Positions 1-10,692 of a DNA stretch of 64,000 nucleotides are shown one piece after another. Position 1 is the stretch's first letter, and each line of letters opens with the position of its first letter. A model generated the notes under the pieces. It was given only the letters and a program-made list of their open reading frames with translations. It did no database searches and had not been told where the DNA came from. The stretch comes from Dermacentor variabilis. Lineage: Eukaryota > Arthropoda > Arachnida > Ixodida > Ixodidae. Location of the stretch: positions 256,232,615 through 256,296,614 of the forward strand of contig NC_134568.1 in the NCBI RefSeq assembly GCF_050947875.1, in the 5' to 3' direction. A program made the translations under genes and the position numbers.

Positions 1-1190
1 GAGTAGAAACCGTGGCTTTGTGCCTTTGGAGAATCCGAAGGATACCATCCGCGCCAGCGGCAAAGCCGTGCTACATGCCCAGGTAGGCCGCGCGAATAAC
101 AGATAGGCCGGTTGTCATGGGTGCGCCATGGATTGACAACAGCGGGCGGAGACCGATGGAAATATTGGCGAGGTGGGCGCACGGGCTGCTGTGGCGGCCA
201 GTAGCTGCTTGCGGGGTTAGGCGCATATGTTGCAGCTGTTTGCGGAGGTGAGGGAAAGGCGCTGGTAAGTCTGGATTGAATACCTGCAGACGGAAGCCTT
301 GGATTCGCGACACAGGCAGCGTACGTAAGTGGAACAGGCGTAGGAGACGGTTGATGAGCAAGTGGTATTGCATTTGCGACTTGCTCTTGTATCACCTGAC
401 GGAGATCGGGTGACAAGGGTGACTCGGAGACTGGATTGACTGGTAGAAGAGAGAGTTGGCGTGCCACTTCTCGTACAAATTGCTTGATTTGGTCGAAAGT
501 TGGTAAACTGCAAGGAGTAGAACTGACACCATCACTCAGAGCTGAAAGCGCGACGTCCGAAGCCAGAGCGCGGCGCGTAGAAAGCCGTTGTTTGCGCAGC
601 TCCTCGTAGCTCTGGCAAAGCGTTATGAGGTCATTGACCGTCTGAGGATTCTTTGCCAAGAGCATTTGGAAGGCGTCGTCTTCTATGCCTTTCAAGGTGT
701 TGACCTAGCCATCTTCGGACATATCTGGATTGATACGCCGGCAAATGTAAACTACATCTTCAATGTAGCTCGTAAATGTTTCGCCCTTTTGTTGGGCACG
801 ACAGGGAAGCTGTTGTTCAGCCCGAAGTTTGCGCACAGCAGGGCGACCGAACACTTCTTGAAGTGTCGTTCGAAATGCTGTCCAGGTGGAAAAGTCAGCC
901 TCATGGTTGCGGAACCAAAGATGGGCTACCCCGGAAAGGTAGAATGGTACGTAACCAAGCTTGTCAGCTTCAGACCATTTGTTGTGGGCACTCACTCTGT
1001 TGTACGATGACAGCCAGTCCTCTACGTCATGATCGTCAGTGCCATTGAATATGGGAGGATCCCGCTGGCGTGACGTACCAGGACAGAAGACCGAGGCGGT
1101 GCCATGGGTGGCTCGGTAGGACTAGTCTGCTGAGGCATGGGAGATGTGACAGGGATCGTCCGGCTTCGGAGTTCCAGGTTTGCAAAAGGT
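1..1190 (-). pseudogene. Ty3/gypsy-like Gag remnant, C-terminus off the left edge
   Basis: Reading the minus strand from about 1190 to 1 gives a nearly continuous retrotransposon Gag. A Pro-rich leader is followed by the start of the structural domain (PPIFNGTDDHDVEDWLSSY, then VSAHNKW at about 990), with conserved aromatics in the VPFYLSGVAHLWF stretch. A spacer follows, then at about 75-130 a zinc-knuckle-like CYSRGLPGHVARLC. In that knuckle the second Cys of the usual CX2CX4HX4C is Arg, so it is probably non-functional. Gag would package the element's RNA in cytoplasmic particles. Stops near 705 and shifts near 1050 break the frame. It lies on the strand opposite to the Pol piece that starts at 1369, so the two are not one colinear element. 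The Gag assignment is firm; the family is inferred. Confidence 0.75.
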
Positions 1191-1362
1191 CAAGCACCTT
1201 CCACAAGATGTCGCGAGGCTCTTTGGGCAGTAAGCGTTCGCGACTAGAACGATAGAGCAGCGAGAGGTAGTATAGCCGATCGAGCACCGAAACAAGGTTT
1301 TTGTCTCTCTCATACATAGCCACAGCCCCACTGGTCCTTATGTTACAGTACAATATATACAT

Positions 1363-3742
1363 ATTTCAATGCATGAAGCGGACAAAGAAAACAACGCCTT
1401 TTCTACTCCGGATGGTCTTTACGAGATTAATGTAATGCCTTTCGGTCTGTGCAATTCTCCCGCCACATTTGAAAGAATGATCGACACTGTTTTTCGCGGC
1501 CTCAAGTGGAAAACTTGTCTATGTTACCTTGACGACATCGTCGTGTTTTCCTCGGCTTTCTCTGACCATATGCAACGCTTAGACGAAGTGCTCACATGCC
1601 TTTCTAATGCCGGACTTCAACTAAACACGAGGAAGTGCCGTTTCGCTAGCACAACGATTAATGACCTGGGTCATATCGTTAGCAAAGACGGCATCCAGCC
1701 CGATCCGGACAAAATTTCCGCAGTGCTCAACTTTCCCCGCCCACTACGTGCAATAGAACTGCGCAGCTTCATTGGACTTGCCTCATACTTTCGACGTTTT
1801 ATCCGGAACTTCGTTAGCATTGCCTCGCCCCTCCACAAGCTCCTTGCTAGTTCCAGTTCCTTCGATTGGAACGATCCGTGTGAAGCCGCGTTCCAAGAAC
1901 TCAAGCGCGCACTAACATCCCCACCTGTTCTTTGTCATTTTGAAGACAAGGCGCCTATATTACTGCATACTGACGCTAGCGGTCAAGGAATTGGTGCCGT
2001 ACTGCTTCAGCGCGACCACGAATTTTGCGATAAAGTTATTGCATATGCAAGCAGCGTTCTCACTTCCGCGGAAAAGAAGTACTCGATAACCGAAAGAGTG
2101 TATGACAGTTGTCTGGTCCATTCAGAAATTTCGTCCATATCTTCACGGTCGACATTTCACGATTGTGACCGACCACCATGCACTATGTCGGTTGTCGACC
2201 ATCAGAAACGTGTCTGGACGCCTTGGCCGCTAGATACTCCGATTACAAGCACATAATTTCGATGTCATATACAAGTCCGCAAGGAAGCACGAAGCTGCCG
2301 ATGCTCTTTCACGATGCCCATTACCACCATCATCGGAGCACATCACATCACCTTGTCAAATTGACCGCACGGAGGACGCATCGTCTATTACACCGATTTC
2401 TTCCTTGACTCCATCAAACCGCCCTTCAGTGCTTTCCACTCACCAGCGCGCCGATTCTTATTGCCATGGTATTCTCAATCGCCATAGCAGTGTTTCATCT
2501 CAACCAATGCCAGGCTACGGAAACAGCTCAATCTGTTCAAGTTCGAAGACGACGTGCTCTACAGGTACATTTTTCACCCCGAAGGCCATCGATGGGTTCC
2601 CGTTCTACCGCGCTCTCTTCGCGCGGCAGTTCTGCAGGCCTCACACGATGACCTTACGTCAGGCCACTTGGGTTACCACAAAACACACGAGCGCATAAGC
2701 AGCCGATTCTTTTGGTCAGGTCATTCCACGACCATAGCTAGATATGTTGCCTCGTGCTTGCTTGACCAACGCCGTAAGCGACCTCCTACTGCTCCGGTCG
2801 GGATGCTACAGCCACTTCCTAGTCCAGTAGAACCCTTCTCTGTCGTCAGCATTGACCTTGTCGGGCCACTCCCACCTACTCTAGATGGCAACAGATGGAT
2901 CGTCACTGCTGTTGACCACTTGATCCGGTAGGCTGAAACAGCCTCAATACGTTCAGGAGCTGCCTCAGAAGTAGCGGCCTTCTTCTTGCAGGCTATCTAC
3001 TTGCATCACGGAGCACCTCACGTTCTTTTGAGCGACTGAGGCAAGACATTTCTTTCAAGCACTCTTAATCAAGTTCTGCAAGCGTCCAACAACATGCACA
3101 AGGCAGCGTCTAGCTACCACCCTCAAACCAACGACCCAACAGAGCGATTTCATCGCACCCTGTACGACATGCTATCCATGTATATTCAACCTCACCATCG
3201 TAACTGGGATGCGATTCTCCCATTTGTAACATTTGCATACGACACGTCTGTTCAACGGACCACCGCATACTCTCCGTTTTTCTTAGTATACGGCCGCCAC
3301 CCAACCTCATCACTCGACGTTTCTTTCTTCTCTGGCCCTGTCAACGCTTCACCATTCATTTGCGACCAGTTTGTGTCTCGTCTTGCCCAATGTCGTCGTC
3401 GCGCCCGTATGAACACTGAAGCCAGCCAAGACGATCGCAAACATCGGTACGATGCCTCTCACCGCGTCGTTTCCTACCGCCCTGTTGACGACGTGCTCCT
3501 ATGGACACCTGCACGAACACCCAGTTTATGTGAAAAGCTTGAGTCTCGATAGATTGGTCCCTACAAAGACATAGAGCAGACCTCGCCGGCGAACTATCGC
3601 GTTACACCTGTTGATGCCCCAACTGACCTATACGCTGCTGCGGAACAGAGATCGTGCACGTTTCCCGCCTCAAGCCCTTTCATCTCCGTTGCAATGTCTA
3701 ATGTGCGGCCAGGCTGGCCGCTTTCGTCCACGGGGGAAATTA
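1363..3742 (+). pseudogene. Ty3/gypsy Pol remnant (RT, RNase H, integrase), 5'-truncated
   Basis: Pol starts inside reverse transcriptase (TPDGLYEINVMPFGLCNSP) and reaches the catalytic CYLDDIVVF box at about 1525-1550. The RT thumb (GHIVSKDGIQPDPDKI, then FIGLASYFRRFI) and an RNase H start (ILLHTDASGQGIGAVLLQ, about 1957) follow. After about 2100 the frame shifts repeatedly. Integrase is recognisable at 2554-2931 (HLGYH zinc region, then IDLVGPLPP with the first catalytic Asp) and at 3094-3552 (SSYHPQTNDPTERFHRTL, carrying the catalytic Glu). In the integrase zinc finger the terminal CX2C reads CLLD, so a metal-binding Cys is lost. Stops occur at about 2930 and 3038. Order RT-RNaseH-IN identifies Ty3/gypsy rather than copia. 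The copy is dead. Confidence 0.88.
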
Positions 3743-3849
3743 GTGTAAGCATTTATGTGCGGACTTAATCTTCATCTGTACAAAGTCATCATCATTCATC
3801 AGCACCATTTTTCTTTCTTGGTATAAAGCGTCGTCACGACCGTGGTATT

Positions 3850-3852
<3 letters not shown>
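3730..3852 (+). mobile_element. Polypurine tract and partial 3' LTR of the gypsy element
   Basis: A purine run (CGGGGGAAATTAG, about 3730-3743) sits just after the Pol remnant and is followed by TGTAAGC. This is the usual arrangement of polypurine tract plus a TG-starting LTR. About 60 bases further on is a TATA-like GGTATAAAG, consistent with an LTR promoter. The LTR is cut short by the AT microsatellite at 3853, so its end, R region and target duplication cannot be seen. Confidence 0.5.

Positions 3853-3932
<80 letters not shown>
3853..3932. repeat. (AT)n microsatellite, left edge of palindrome
   Basis: About 40 uninterrupted AT dinucleotides. A similar TA run lies at 6162-6237, so the palindromic repeat between them is bracketed by the same simple sequence on both sides. 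Open frames reading IYIYIY through it are artefacts. Confidence 0.97.
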
Positions 3933-3936
<4 letters not shown>

Positions 3937-3937
3937 A

Positions 3938-6146
3938 GAATATCCCACCTGCACGCGTCGCAATTCCTCCTCCAGGTCAAACTCCTCATCTTCCGGGGTT
4001 GGAGGGCGCCTGCATGGAACACGAAGCACGAAATTCTGCAGACGCACTTGCGAGCACAGTAAGTGCACGCCGTGTGACAGACACAGCGACGAAGTCAGCA
4101 ATCCGGAGAACGAGAGTATGTTCGGCCTTCGCCGTTCTTCGCAGTCGTGCAGCGAATATGTACCTGACGCGAGTCGAGGCCGGCTGTACGAAGCGCAGCT
4201 GCTGTAAACAGGGCAGAACGCCCAGGAGTTCTTCGCGCCTCGACAACGGCGGCTCATTAAACAAGCCAGAGAAATCGGCACCGAATTGCGACCGCACTGC
4301 ATCCTTCGGAGCCATGCGAACCTGGCTCCTGTTGATGAAGCAGCTGGTAACTAAAAGCCACTCCTAATAAGATATGGGCGCGAGTCGCGATAGCTAGCAA
4401 ATCGTCCGTAGGCTGCCCGTCATTAAAATAAAAAACAGGAGTGAAAAGCTACCTGAACTACGCTGTTTCATTTGTGAAGTTGTTTTGTGTGTGCCTCTCA
4501 GAGTGGTGTAAGGTCGTACTTCGGGCATGGAGAAAAGGAATATTAAGCACTTCTTACTTTCGATGCCGCAAAAGTTACTCTACAAACGGCAATATTTTCA
4601 TGAGATGGGAAGTTGTTACCTTACCCTTCCATTTTCGATCCGTTGTCTGAAGGCTCTTTTTTCGTAACGTTACTGCTGTACGTCTGTTTCAATTCCGCGC
4701 TTCGCACTCCTCCTGGCGGCGTCTGTGGAACGATTTCGGGGACAATCTCAGAGGACACGAAAAGCGCGAAGTGTCATAGTACACTTCAGGATACGCAATC
4801 ATGAGGCGGGCATGAGTGTTGTCTAAAATACGGTGGTTGGGACATGATTTCGGCTCCAGCAGTTGCTTCTGGCGCTAGCAGTCGGTGAAGTGTGGCCTAC
4901 GAGATCGGCATCCATTTCTCCGGTAGAGCCCTCATTGCGAGAGAGGCTTACGATTCGGACACCACCTGTTGCTGTGCTCCAGGGTAGAGTGAACTGCAGT
5001 AATTTCCAAATGCGCGCATTCCTTACTATCTGTACTGTGCTATATGGCATCATTAAGGTGAAAGAAATTTAAGAACACCGCTGCAAGAGCAGCTGCTGGA
5101 GCCGAAAGCATGTCGCAACCGCCGTATTTTAGACAACACTTATGCTCGCTTCATAATTACTTATCCTGAAGTGTACCATCATACTTCGCGCCTTTCGTGT
5201 CCTCCGAGATGCACGTCTAAACCACACGCTCAGGCGCCGCTAGGAGGAGTGCGAAGCGTGAAATTTAACCTATAGGTAGGACATTAAATAGTATAATAGC
5301 AAGAGCTTGGTGGCGCAACCAACCGCCCCGTTCCAGATGGGACACTCAAAACATCTATCCTACATACATCCAGCCATCCATCCATGTTGCAGACAAACAG
5401 AAGGTAACTGTTCTGAGAAAACTGCCTTCAGACAACTGATCGAAAATGGAAGGGTAAGGTAACAACTTCCCATCTCAGGAAAATATTGCCGTTTGTAGAG
5501 TAACTTTTGCGGCATCGAAAGCAAGAAGTACGATATATATTTTTCTCCATTGCCCAAGTACGACTCTAGACCGCTCTGAGAGGCACACACGTGCACCAAC
5601 TTCACAAATGAAGCAGCGAAGCTCAGCGAGCTTTTCATTCCTGTTTTTTATTTTAATGACGGGCAGCCTACGACAAGAATTTGCTAGCTATCATGACTCG
5701 CGCCCATTTCTTATTAGGAGTGGCTTGTAGTTACCAACTGCTTCGTAAACAGGAGCCAGGTTCGCATGGCTCCGAAGGTTGCAGTGCGGTCGAATTCGGC
5801 ACCGATTTCTCTCACTTGTTTAATGAGCCGCCGTTGTCGAGGCGCGAAGAAATACTGGGCGTTCTGCCCTGTTTACAGCACCTAGGCTTCGTACAGCCGG
5901 CCTCGACTCGCGTCAGCTACATATTCGCTGCAAGACTGTGCAGAACGGCGAAGGCCGAACATACTCTCGTTCTCCGGATTGCTGACTTCGTCGCGGTATC
6001 TGTCACACGGCCGGCACTTGCTGTGCTCGCAAGTGCGTCTGCAGAATTTCGTGCTTTGTGTTCCATGCAGGCGCCCTCCAACCCCGGAAGATGAGGAGTT
6101 TGACCTGGAGGAGGAAACACGACGCCGACAGGTGGGATATTCTGCA
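3938..6146. mobile_element. 2.2-kb palindromic (foldback-like) repeat
   Basis: Bases 3938 to about 4875 reappear, reverse-complemented, at about 5085-6146 with roughly 90% identity by eye. Shared landmarks include AATATCCCACCTG at the outer ends, TCTTCCGGGGTTGGAGGGC, the hairpin GGAGCCA-N8-TGGCTCC (4307-4328 and 5754-5775), and GTCTAAAATACGG near the inner ends. The loop is about 210 bases. The right arm is longer because of an extra 125-bp LINE-tail insertion. No transposase is visible. It may be a foldback element, a MITE with giant arms, or two opposite copies of one repeat that landed in neighbouring TA tracts. A transcript through it would fold into a long double-stranded RNA. Confidence 0.8.
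5262..5388 (+). mobile_element. LINE 3'-tail insertion inside the right palindrome arm
   Basis: This segment begins TTTAACCTATAGGTAGGACATTA, carries AGCTTGGTGGCGCAACC, and ends in a degenerate (ATCC)n tail. The same block closes the LINE at 36000-39688. The matching position of the left palindrome arm (about 4690) lacks it. It is therefore a severely 5'-truncated LINE copy, or a SINE using that tail, inserted after the arms formed. Confidence 0.75.
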
Positions 6147-6156
6147 TAAAGAAAAA

Positions 6157-6161
<5 letters not shown>

Positions 6162-6237
<76 letters not shown>
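6162..6237. repeat. (TA)n microsatellite, right edge of palindrome
   Basis: About 37 TA dinucleotides following an A-rich spacer. It is the counterpart of the run at 3853-3932. Confidence 0.97.
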
Positions 6238-6239
<2 letters not shown>

Positions 6240-6399
6240 CATATATGGCCAGTAGCGTTTGGAGAAAGGCAATGGGGTGCCTACAAGAGACTCGATGCCC
6301 TCGACGGCGGAAGCCAACTGCGCGATGTGGCGAAACTGCCGTCCCGTAATTCCGCGTCCGCTTCCCTTTTCTGTTTTTCCACTTCGCCTAATATCAGGG

Positions 6400-6780
6400 A
6401 CGCGTTGGAATGGGAGCATTTTCAGCCAAAGCACGGGTACTTGTTGCAGGAGCACAGGGTAATAGGCATGTGCAGTACACAATTAAAGCTCTTCGCGCGA
6501 CAGCTGAACAAATTGCACGCATGGTACACCGAGTTATCTACCATCGCAAAGGCTTTGGAGAGGCGGAAGCGCTCTGCGTAATTCACGCATTTGTTGTTTG
6601 CCAAATCATGTATGGTCTCATCTACGTAGAACTTATAGTAAGGCTGATGTCAAACAAGCCGATGCGCTTCTCCCTACCGCGTCCAAGGCTGCGCTCGGAC
6701 TACCAAAACGAACACCCACGGATGGCTTTCTTAAGCAAAATCGCCCCGTTAAATATTGTCGTATTTTACAGAATGGTTCG
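6400..6780 (+). pseudogene. I-clade LINE fragment (linker between RT and RNase H)
   Basis: Frames at 6410 and 6598 together read like the segment after reverse transcriptase in I-clade LINEs: an IKALRATAEQIARMVHRV stretch, then AFVVCQIMYGL, then, one frame over, ADALLPTASKAALGLPKRTP. The same region occurs in the full-length element at 49690-49980 (LKQVVGAISHLIRRVSG, then LIRRAYKVALHLP). At least one frameshift near 6620 and the absence of RT and RNase H show a small dead fragment. Assignment is by pattern, not by database search. Confidence 0.6.
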
Positions 6781-6789
6781 CTCCCTTTT

Positions 6790-8640
6790 CCTGAATTGTG
6801 TAGGGACCAAGACTTATGTATTTCGCTCGCAGAATGACAAGTATTCTTTTTTGCTATCCCGTGAATTTTGTTATATTGCGTGAGCTCTTCGAGATCAATG
6901 ATCGCGATGTAATTAAATAAACGCACAGACAGAAAACACGTTCCTATGCAGTGTCCGCGCTCTCTCCGTTCTATCTACAGAATATCAGGAGACTAATATT
7001 GTGCAGCACCTTTACTCAAGTTATACGACACAATCCGTATTCTCCAAGTTGAATACTAGTCGATGCGCAGTTGTAAACTTAAAAGTGGCATAACATAACG
7101 GGCCCAGAGAATGTTTTAAGCATAGAGCATGATCGCCGTGCTAACACCAGCACCGAATGCTGTCATGGCACCCATAGATTATCGTCACTACCACCACTTT
7201 GCAGCCAAAATAATCGTACTGACCATCTGCTACATTAAAAACTCCTCCAGATGTTCTCATCGGCCCCGAAGTCCTCAGTCGTATTGTGTTGCCAATTCTG
7301 CGTAGGATCGCAACTGAGCATAGACATTTCTATGTTGCTACTTGCAATAGGCAACTCCAAAGCTTCCACAACACTTATATATGTCTATATTGCCAAATAT
7401 GTCTATTTTCCAAAATCCCTGACACTGTTTTGTTACGAGCTTGTTTTTGTTGTAAAGTTGCGCTTTCATGAAAGTAGGCTGTTCGCTTTCGTAATTGTTC
7501 TTTCAGATATAATGTGTTTGTTTTCTTGTATTATGCCGTAGGGTAGGGTTCTTTCAGGGGAGGGAAACAAGCTATGAACTGATTGATTGACTGATTGATT
7601 CGTTGAGTGATTGATTGTCATCGCTTTGCTACAAATCACTGTGTTACAGGCGTTACAGCGGCGCCTTGAGGTGACCTTGAGGATGATTCGGCTGCTGTTG
7701 GATATTGCTGGCTACCTACTTCGACTTGTCGGACCAGACAACGAAAGCAACGATAATCCCCGAAGTCGTTGAAGATACGCTCGAATCTTGTATTTTTCTG
7801 GACTTTTTCGTTGTTCTTTTTTTTTGGTCGGGAAAGAATTCTTGTGTCAATAAATGCATACTGCAACCGTTCTTTGGTCTCTATGTTTGGACAGAATTTC
7901 ACGTACTGTAAAGAAGGTTGTGCAATTTGCGCGTATCGCAGTTGTAGCGAAGATCGAAAGAGAAATGGGATAGTGAAAATAAAGGGAGGTTAAGCAGAAG
8001 AGCTCCTGGTTTGCTGCCCTTAACTGGGAGAAAGCTATGGAGAGAAAAGAAAAATGGAAAGAATAGCTGAGAAATGAAGCCTTTGTGCGCGAAAAAAAAA
8101 GGAACAAGGGCAGGTGGCAGCAAATTGACGGCGGCCGCGGCTGAACTCTGGCGATATGTATGCCAAGCTGGAGCTGAAACGCACGAAGCTGAAACAGTGG
8201 TAGAGGCTGGCTCATGGCCTGCGTCTCCACGGGGCCCAAACCCATTGCTGGCCTTTATCGAGCCCCAGGCGCTACTCCTCCGCTGGCCCACCTGCGCATA
8301 CTTGCGCGCTCGCATACGGACCACCTCTTCAGACTTCAGAACGGTGTCGTGACCCGGCCCTTAGCGAATCTCGACCGCCCCCGAATTGACATACCATCTC
8401 GTGCAAACCGATCGGGATGCATGGCCCAGTGTGGCGTTGGCTCACTCAGGTACCAATAGTTCCGCAGCGCGCTCCCTCATTTATACACTTGCGACTCTGC
8501 GTTCGACTGAGAAAATTGTTCTCGGTTCCTCTTCACTCTGCTTCTTGTGAACTGTGCAGTAGAGCGCCCTCCCTCACCCAATTCCGAAAAATTGTTTGGG
8601 AGGAGGGGGGGGGGCTCAAGCCCTTCAACACCCCCTCCCC
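6790..8640. other. No gene recognised
   Basis: AT-rich, unique-looking DNA. There is a degenerate (TGAT)n tract at 7580-7620 and short homopolymers (T run about 7818, A run about 8091). Several frames of 60-140 codons are open on both strands, but none has a recognisable domain or convincing splice context. Confidence 0.5.
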
Positions 8641-8795
8641 CGTAGTCAGCGCATATGTGTGCACATTGCCCACATTTGCGCAATTCACAACCACCGAGAT
8701 GAGTCCGCGGCTGCATGGAATCGAAACTACGACCTCAGCAGCAGACCGCCACGTAACCACTGAGGCACCACGAGAACACCCGTACTCACCTCTGT
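8640..8795 (-). mobile_element. tRNA-headed SINE, diverged copy
   Basis: On the minus strand from about 8790 the sequence reads TGCCTCAGTGGTTACGTGG (A-box-like), then about 35 bases on TTTCGATTCC (B-box-like), as in a tRNA-derived internal pol III promoter. The body downstream is diverged and runs into a C-rich/G-rich stretch (8601-8640). It does not fold as a complete tRNA and is best read as a SINE head. Confidence 0.6.
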
Positions 8796-8799
8796 ACTT

Positions 8800-10450
8800 A
8801 GAGAAGTCGCTGAAGATTCGAGCACTCTCAGGAATTCAATATCAGATTTTGCAAACTCATACTGCGCTTATAAATACATGATTGTGGTAATTATTAAGGT
8901 AGACAGTGTGTGGCCGCACTCGAGTGCCTCATTTATATGCTACGAAGGTTTCTTAAATGTGCTGCTAGGCTACTTGAGCGCTAACAACTCTTGGAAGAGC
9001 GTTGAGCCGTTTTTTAATTCCTTCTTTTGACTCCTTATGGACGTAAAGCATTCTTCTGAACAGCGCTAGGGCCAGGCAGTTGTTGCTGCTCATGTCTACA
9101 CAGCCTACAGACGTTCTTACAAATTGATGTTTGCACATGGAGATGGTAGGACAAGAATGCAGATAGGAAATCCATAGGTTGTGTAATCGTCTCATCCTCA
9201 ACAAGAGACTACTACAGAGCCATGAAGTGACATTCCTGCGACGCATGCTCAATGTTCGTCGCCAGCTCCAGTTCTATCCATTACAAGCAGGCGTGTACCA
9301 CCACTGCTCAAGCTCCGTGCGCTCTGCATAGACGGAAGTTTCAGTCCATAAGTTGCGATGACGCGTGCCATGCTCAGATTACTACACTCCTTCGTCAAAT
9401 AAACTGTTATCCACCGGGCTGCTGTCAGTGCCGTGACCACACAAAAATTGTTTCTTTTTCCTTCTTTGACTGAAATTACAACGCGACGAAACTTTAAAAT
9501 AAAAGGAAATACGCATATTTACAGAACACAGCAATTAATCTCAGCCTGGCGCAGTGCAGTACCCGCTAATTATTGCATCTCCGTGCAGACGTAACGGCTT
9601 TTAACGCCGTCGCGCTATTACGCACAGGCGCCGCTCGTGGCGCCGCGAAACGGCCGTTCCGAGAACGAAGGCGCAGATCCCGTCAGAGTCAGACCCCTAA
9701 CTGTTTCACGCTCTGTGTGGTGTTTGTTTGTCGTACGAAGACTCTGAAACATGAAAAGGTGAGCGCTTTTGTTTCTATGTAAAGATATTTGTAGATGGAT
9801 TTTCGCACCGTCGAGTACAATAAATATTCTAATTTATCTCAAAGCTATCTGTTATTCATTACGCTCTCTGAAAGGCAACCGCTTTTTACAATACCAGCGA
9901 GCGCCTGTAGTGCTGGAGCTCGGGTTATGAACGTTTAAAAGAAATCGCTCTTTTTCCTTTACCATCAGCACTGGCACGCAGAAGCATAGCGGCCGAATAA
10001 CAAGCGATTTGTTGTGCAAGGCATGACCATTGGCCAGTTTTGCGACAATGATCGCCTGCCTTCCACTTGTCGAGTGACGAATTCCGGATCGTTTCGATTG
10101 CAACGGTCGGACAGTGCGATTGCGTATGCGGAGAGACAAAAGAAACTCGTACGCTCTGGCGTTCTGCAGCGCAGCGTTGTAACATAATTCTGCACACTTC
10201 AAATTTGTCGAATTGAAGCTAGCTTTTTCTTCGTAAGAGCTGTTTGTCATTGGCGATCGTCCTACCCATATGATGCGCTAGCTAGCGTGGCTGACTGAAG
10301 TTTGTATTTAGGAATGACTTTAGCGAGCTAACTGCTTTGTGAACAAGCCCTCCTGGTTCGCACGGCATAGGAGTACTGCAGAACTGCGGCTGTTTGGCGT
10401 CTATATCTCTAGTATGTGTAATCTCACGACGCTATCGAACTGTGAACACG
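8800..10450. other. No gene recognised
   Basis: Mixed-composition DNA with frames of up to about 130 codons on both strands (for example minus 9852-10250), none resembling a known family. A small CpG-rich palindrome, GGCGCC-GCTCGT-GGCGCC, sits near 9628-9645. Nothing else is supported. Confidence 0.45.
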
Positions 10451-10453
10451 CCG

Positions 10454-10692
10454 TTGGGGTGGCGTAGTGTGCTATGGTGGTGCTCTGTCAAACTCGAGGG
10501 CGCGTGATCGAATCACGGCCGCGGCGGCCGCGTTCGCATGCGGGTGAAATGCAAAACGCCCGTGTACCGTGCGTTGGGTGCACGTTAAAGATCGGCAGGT
10601 GGTCACAATTAATCCGGGGTCCCCAATTACAGTGTGTCCCATAATCATATCGTGGTTTGGGCACGTGAAACTCCATAATTTAATGTTTAACT
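10454..10692 (+). mobile_element. tRNA-derived SINE, near full-length
   Basis: The element has a tRNA-like head with a B-box-like TGATCGAATCA at about 10505. The body GGCCGCGGCGGCCGC is followed by GAAATGCAAAACGCCCGTGTACC, GTTGGGTGCACGTTAAAGA, CAGGTGGTCACAATTAATCCGG, and a 3' part ending ATCGTGGTTTGGGCACG plus CCATAATTTAAT. The same body occurs at 63882-64000. tRNA-related SINEs of this kind are known in ticks (the Ruka family is one), but I cannot confirm the family name from sequence alone. It encodes no protein and depends on LINE enzymes. Confidence 0.8.

Noticed and set aside
1036..1362. 108-codon minus ORF beginning MYILYCNIRTSG
   Set aside because: Overlaps the Gag leader in another frame and spans the rearrangement junction; shadow ORF.
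3799..4302. Open frames reading IYIYIYIY joined to other peptide
   Set aside because: They arise from the (AT)n microsatellite and the palindrome arm; both strands and several frames are open equally.
3986..4315. 109-codon frame conserved with 5681-6094 (LVLRIADFVAVSVTR)
   Set aside because: The similarity comes from the inverted-repeat arms at DNA level, with changes spread over all codon positions; no domain is recognisable.
8690..8780. tRNA gene on minus strand
   Set aside because: A- and B-box-like motifs exist but no full cloverleaf; fits a SINE head.
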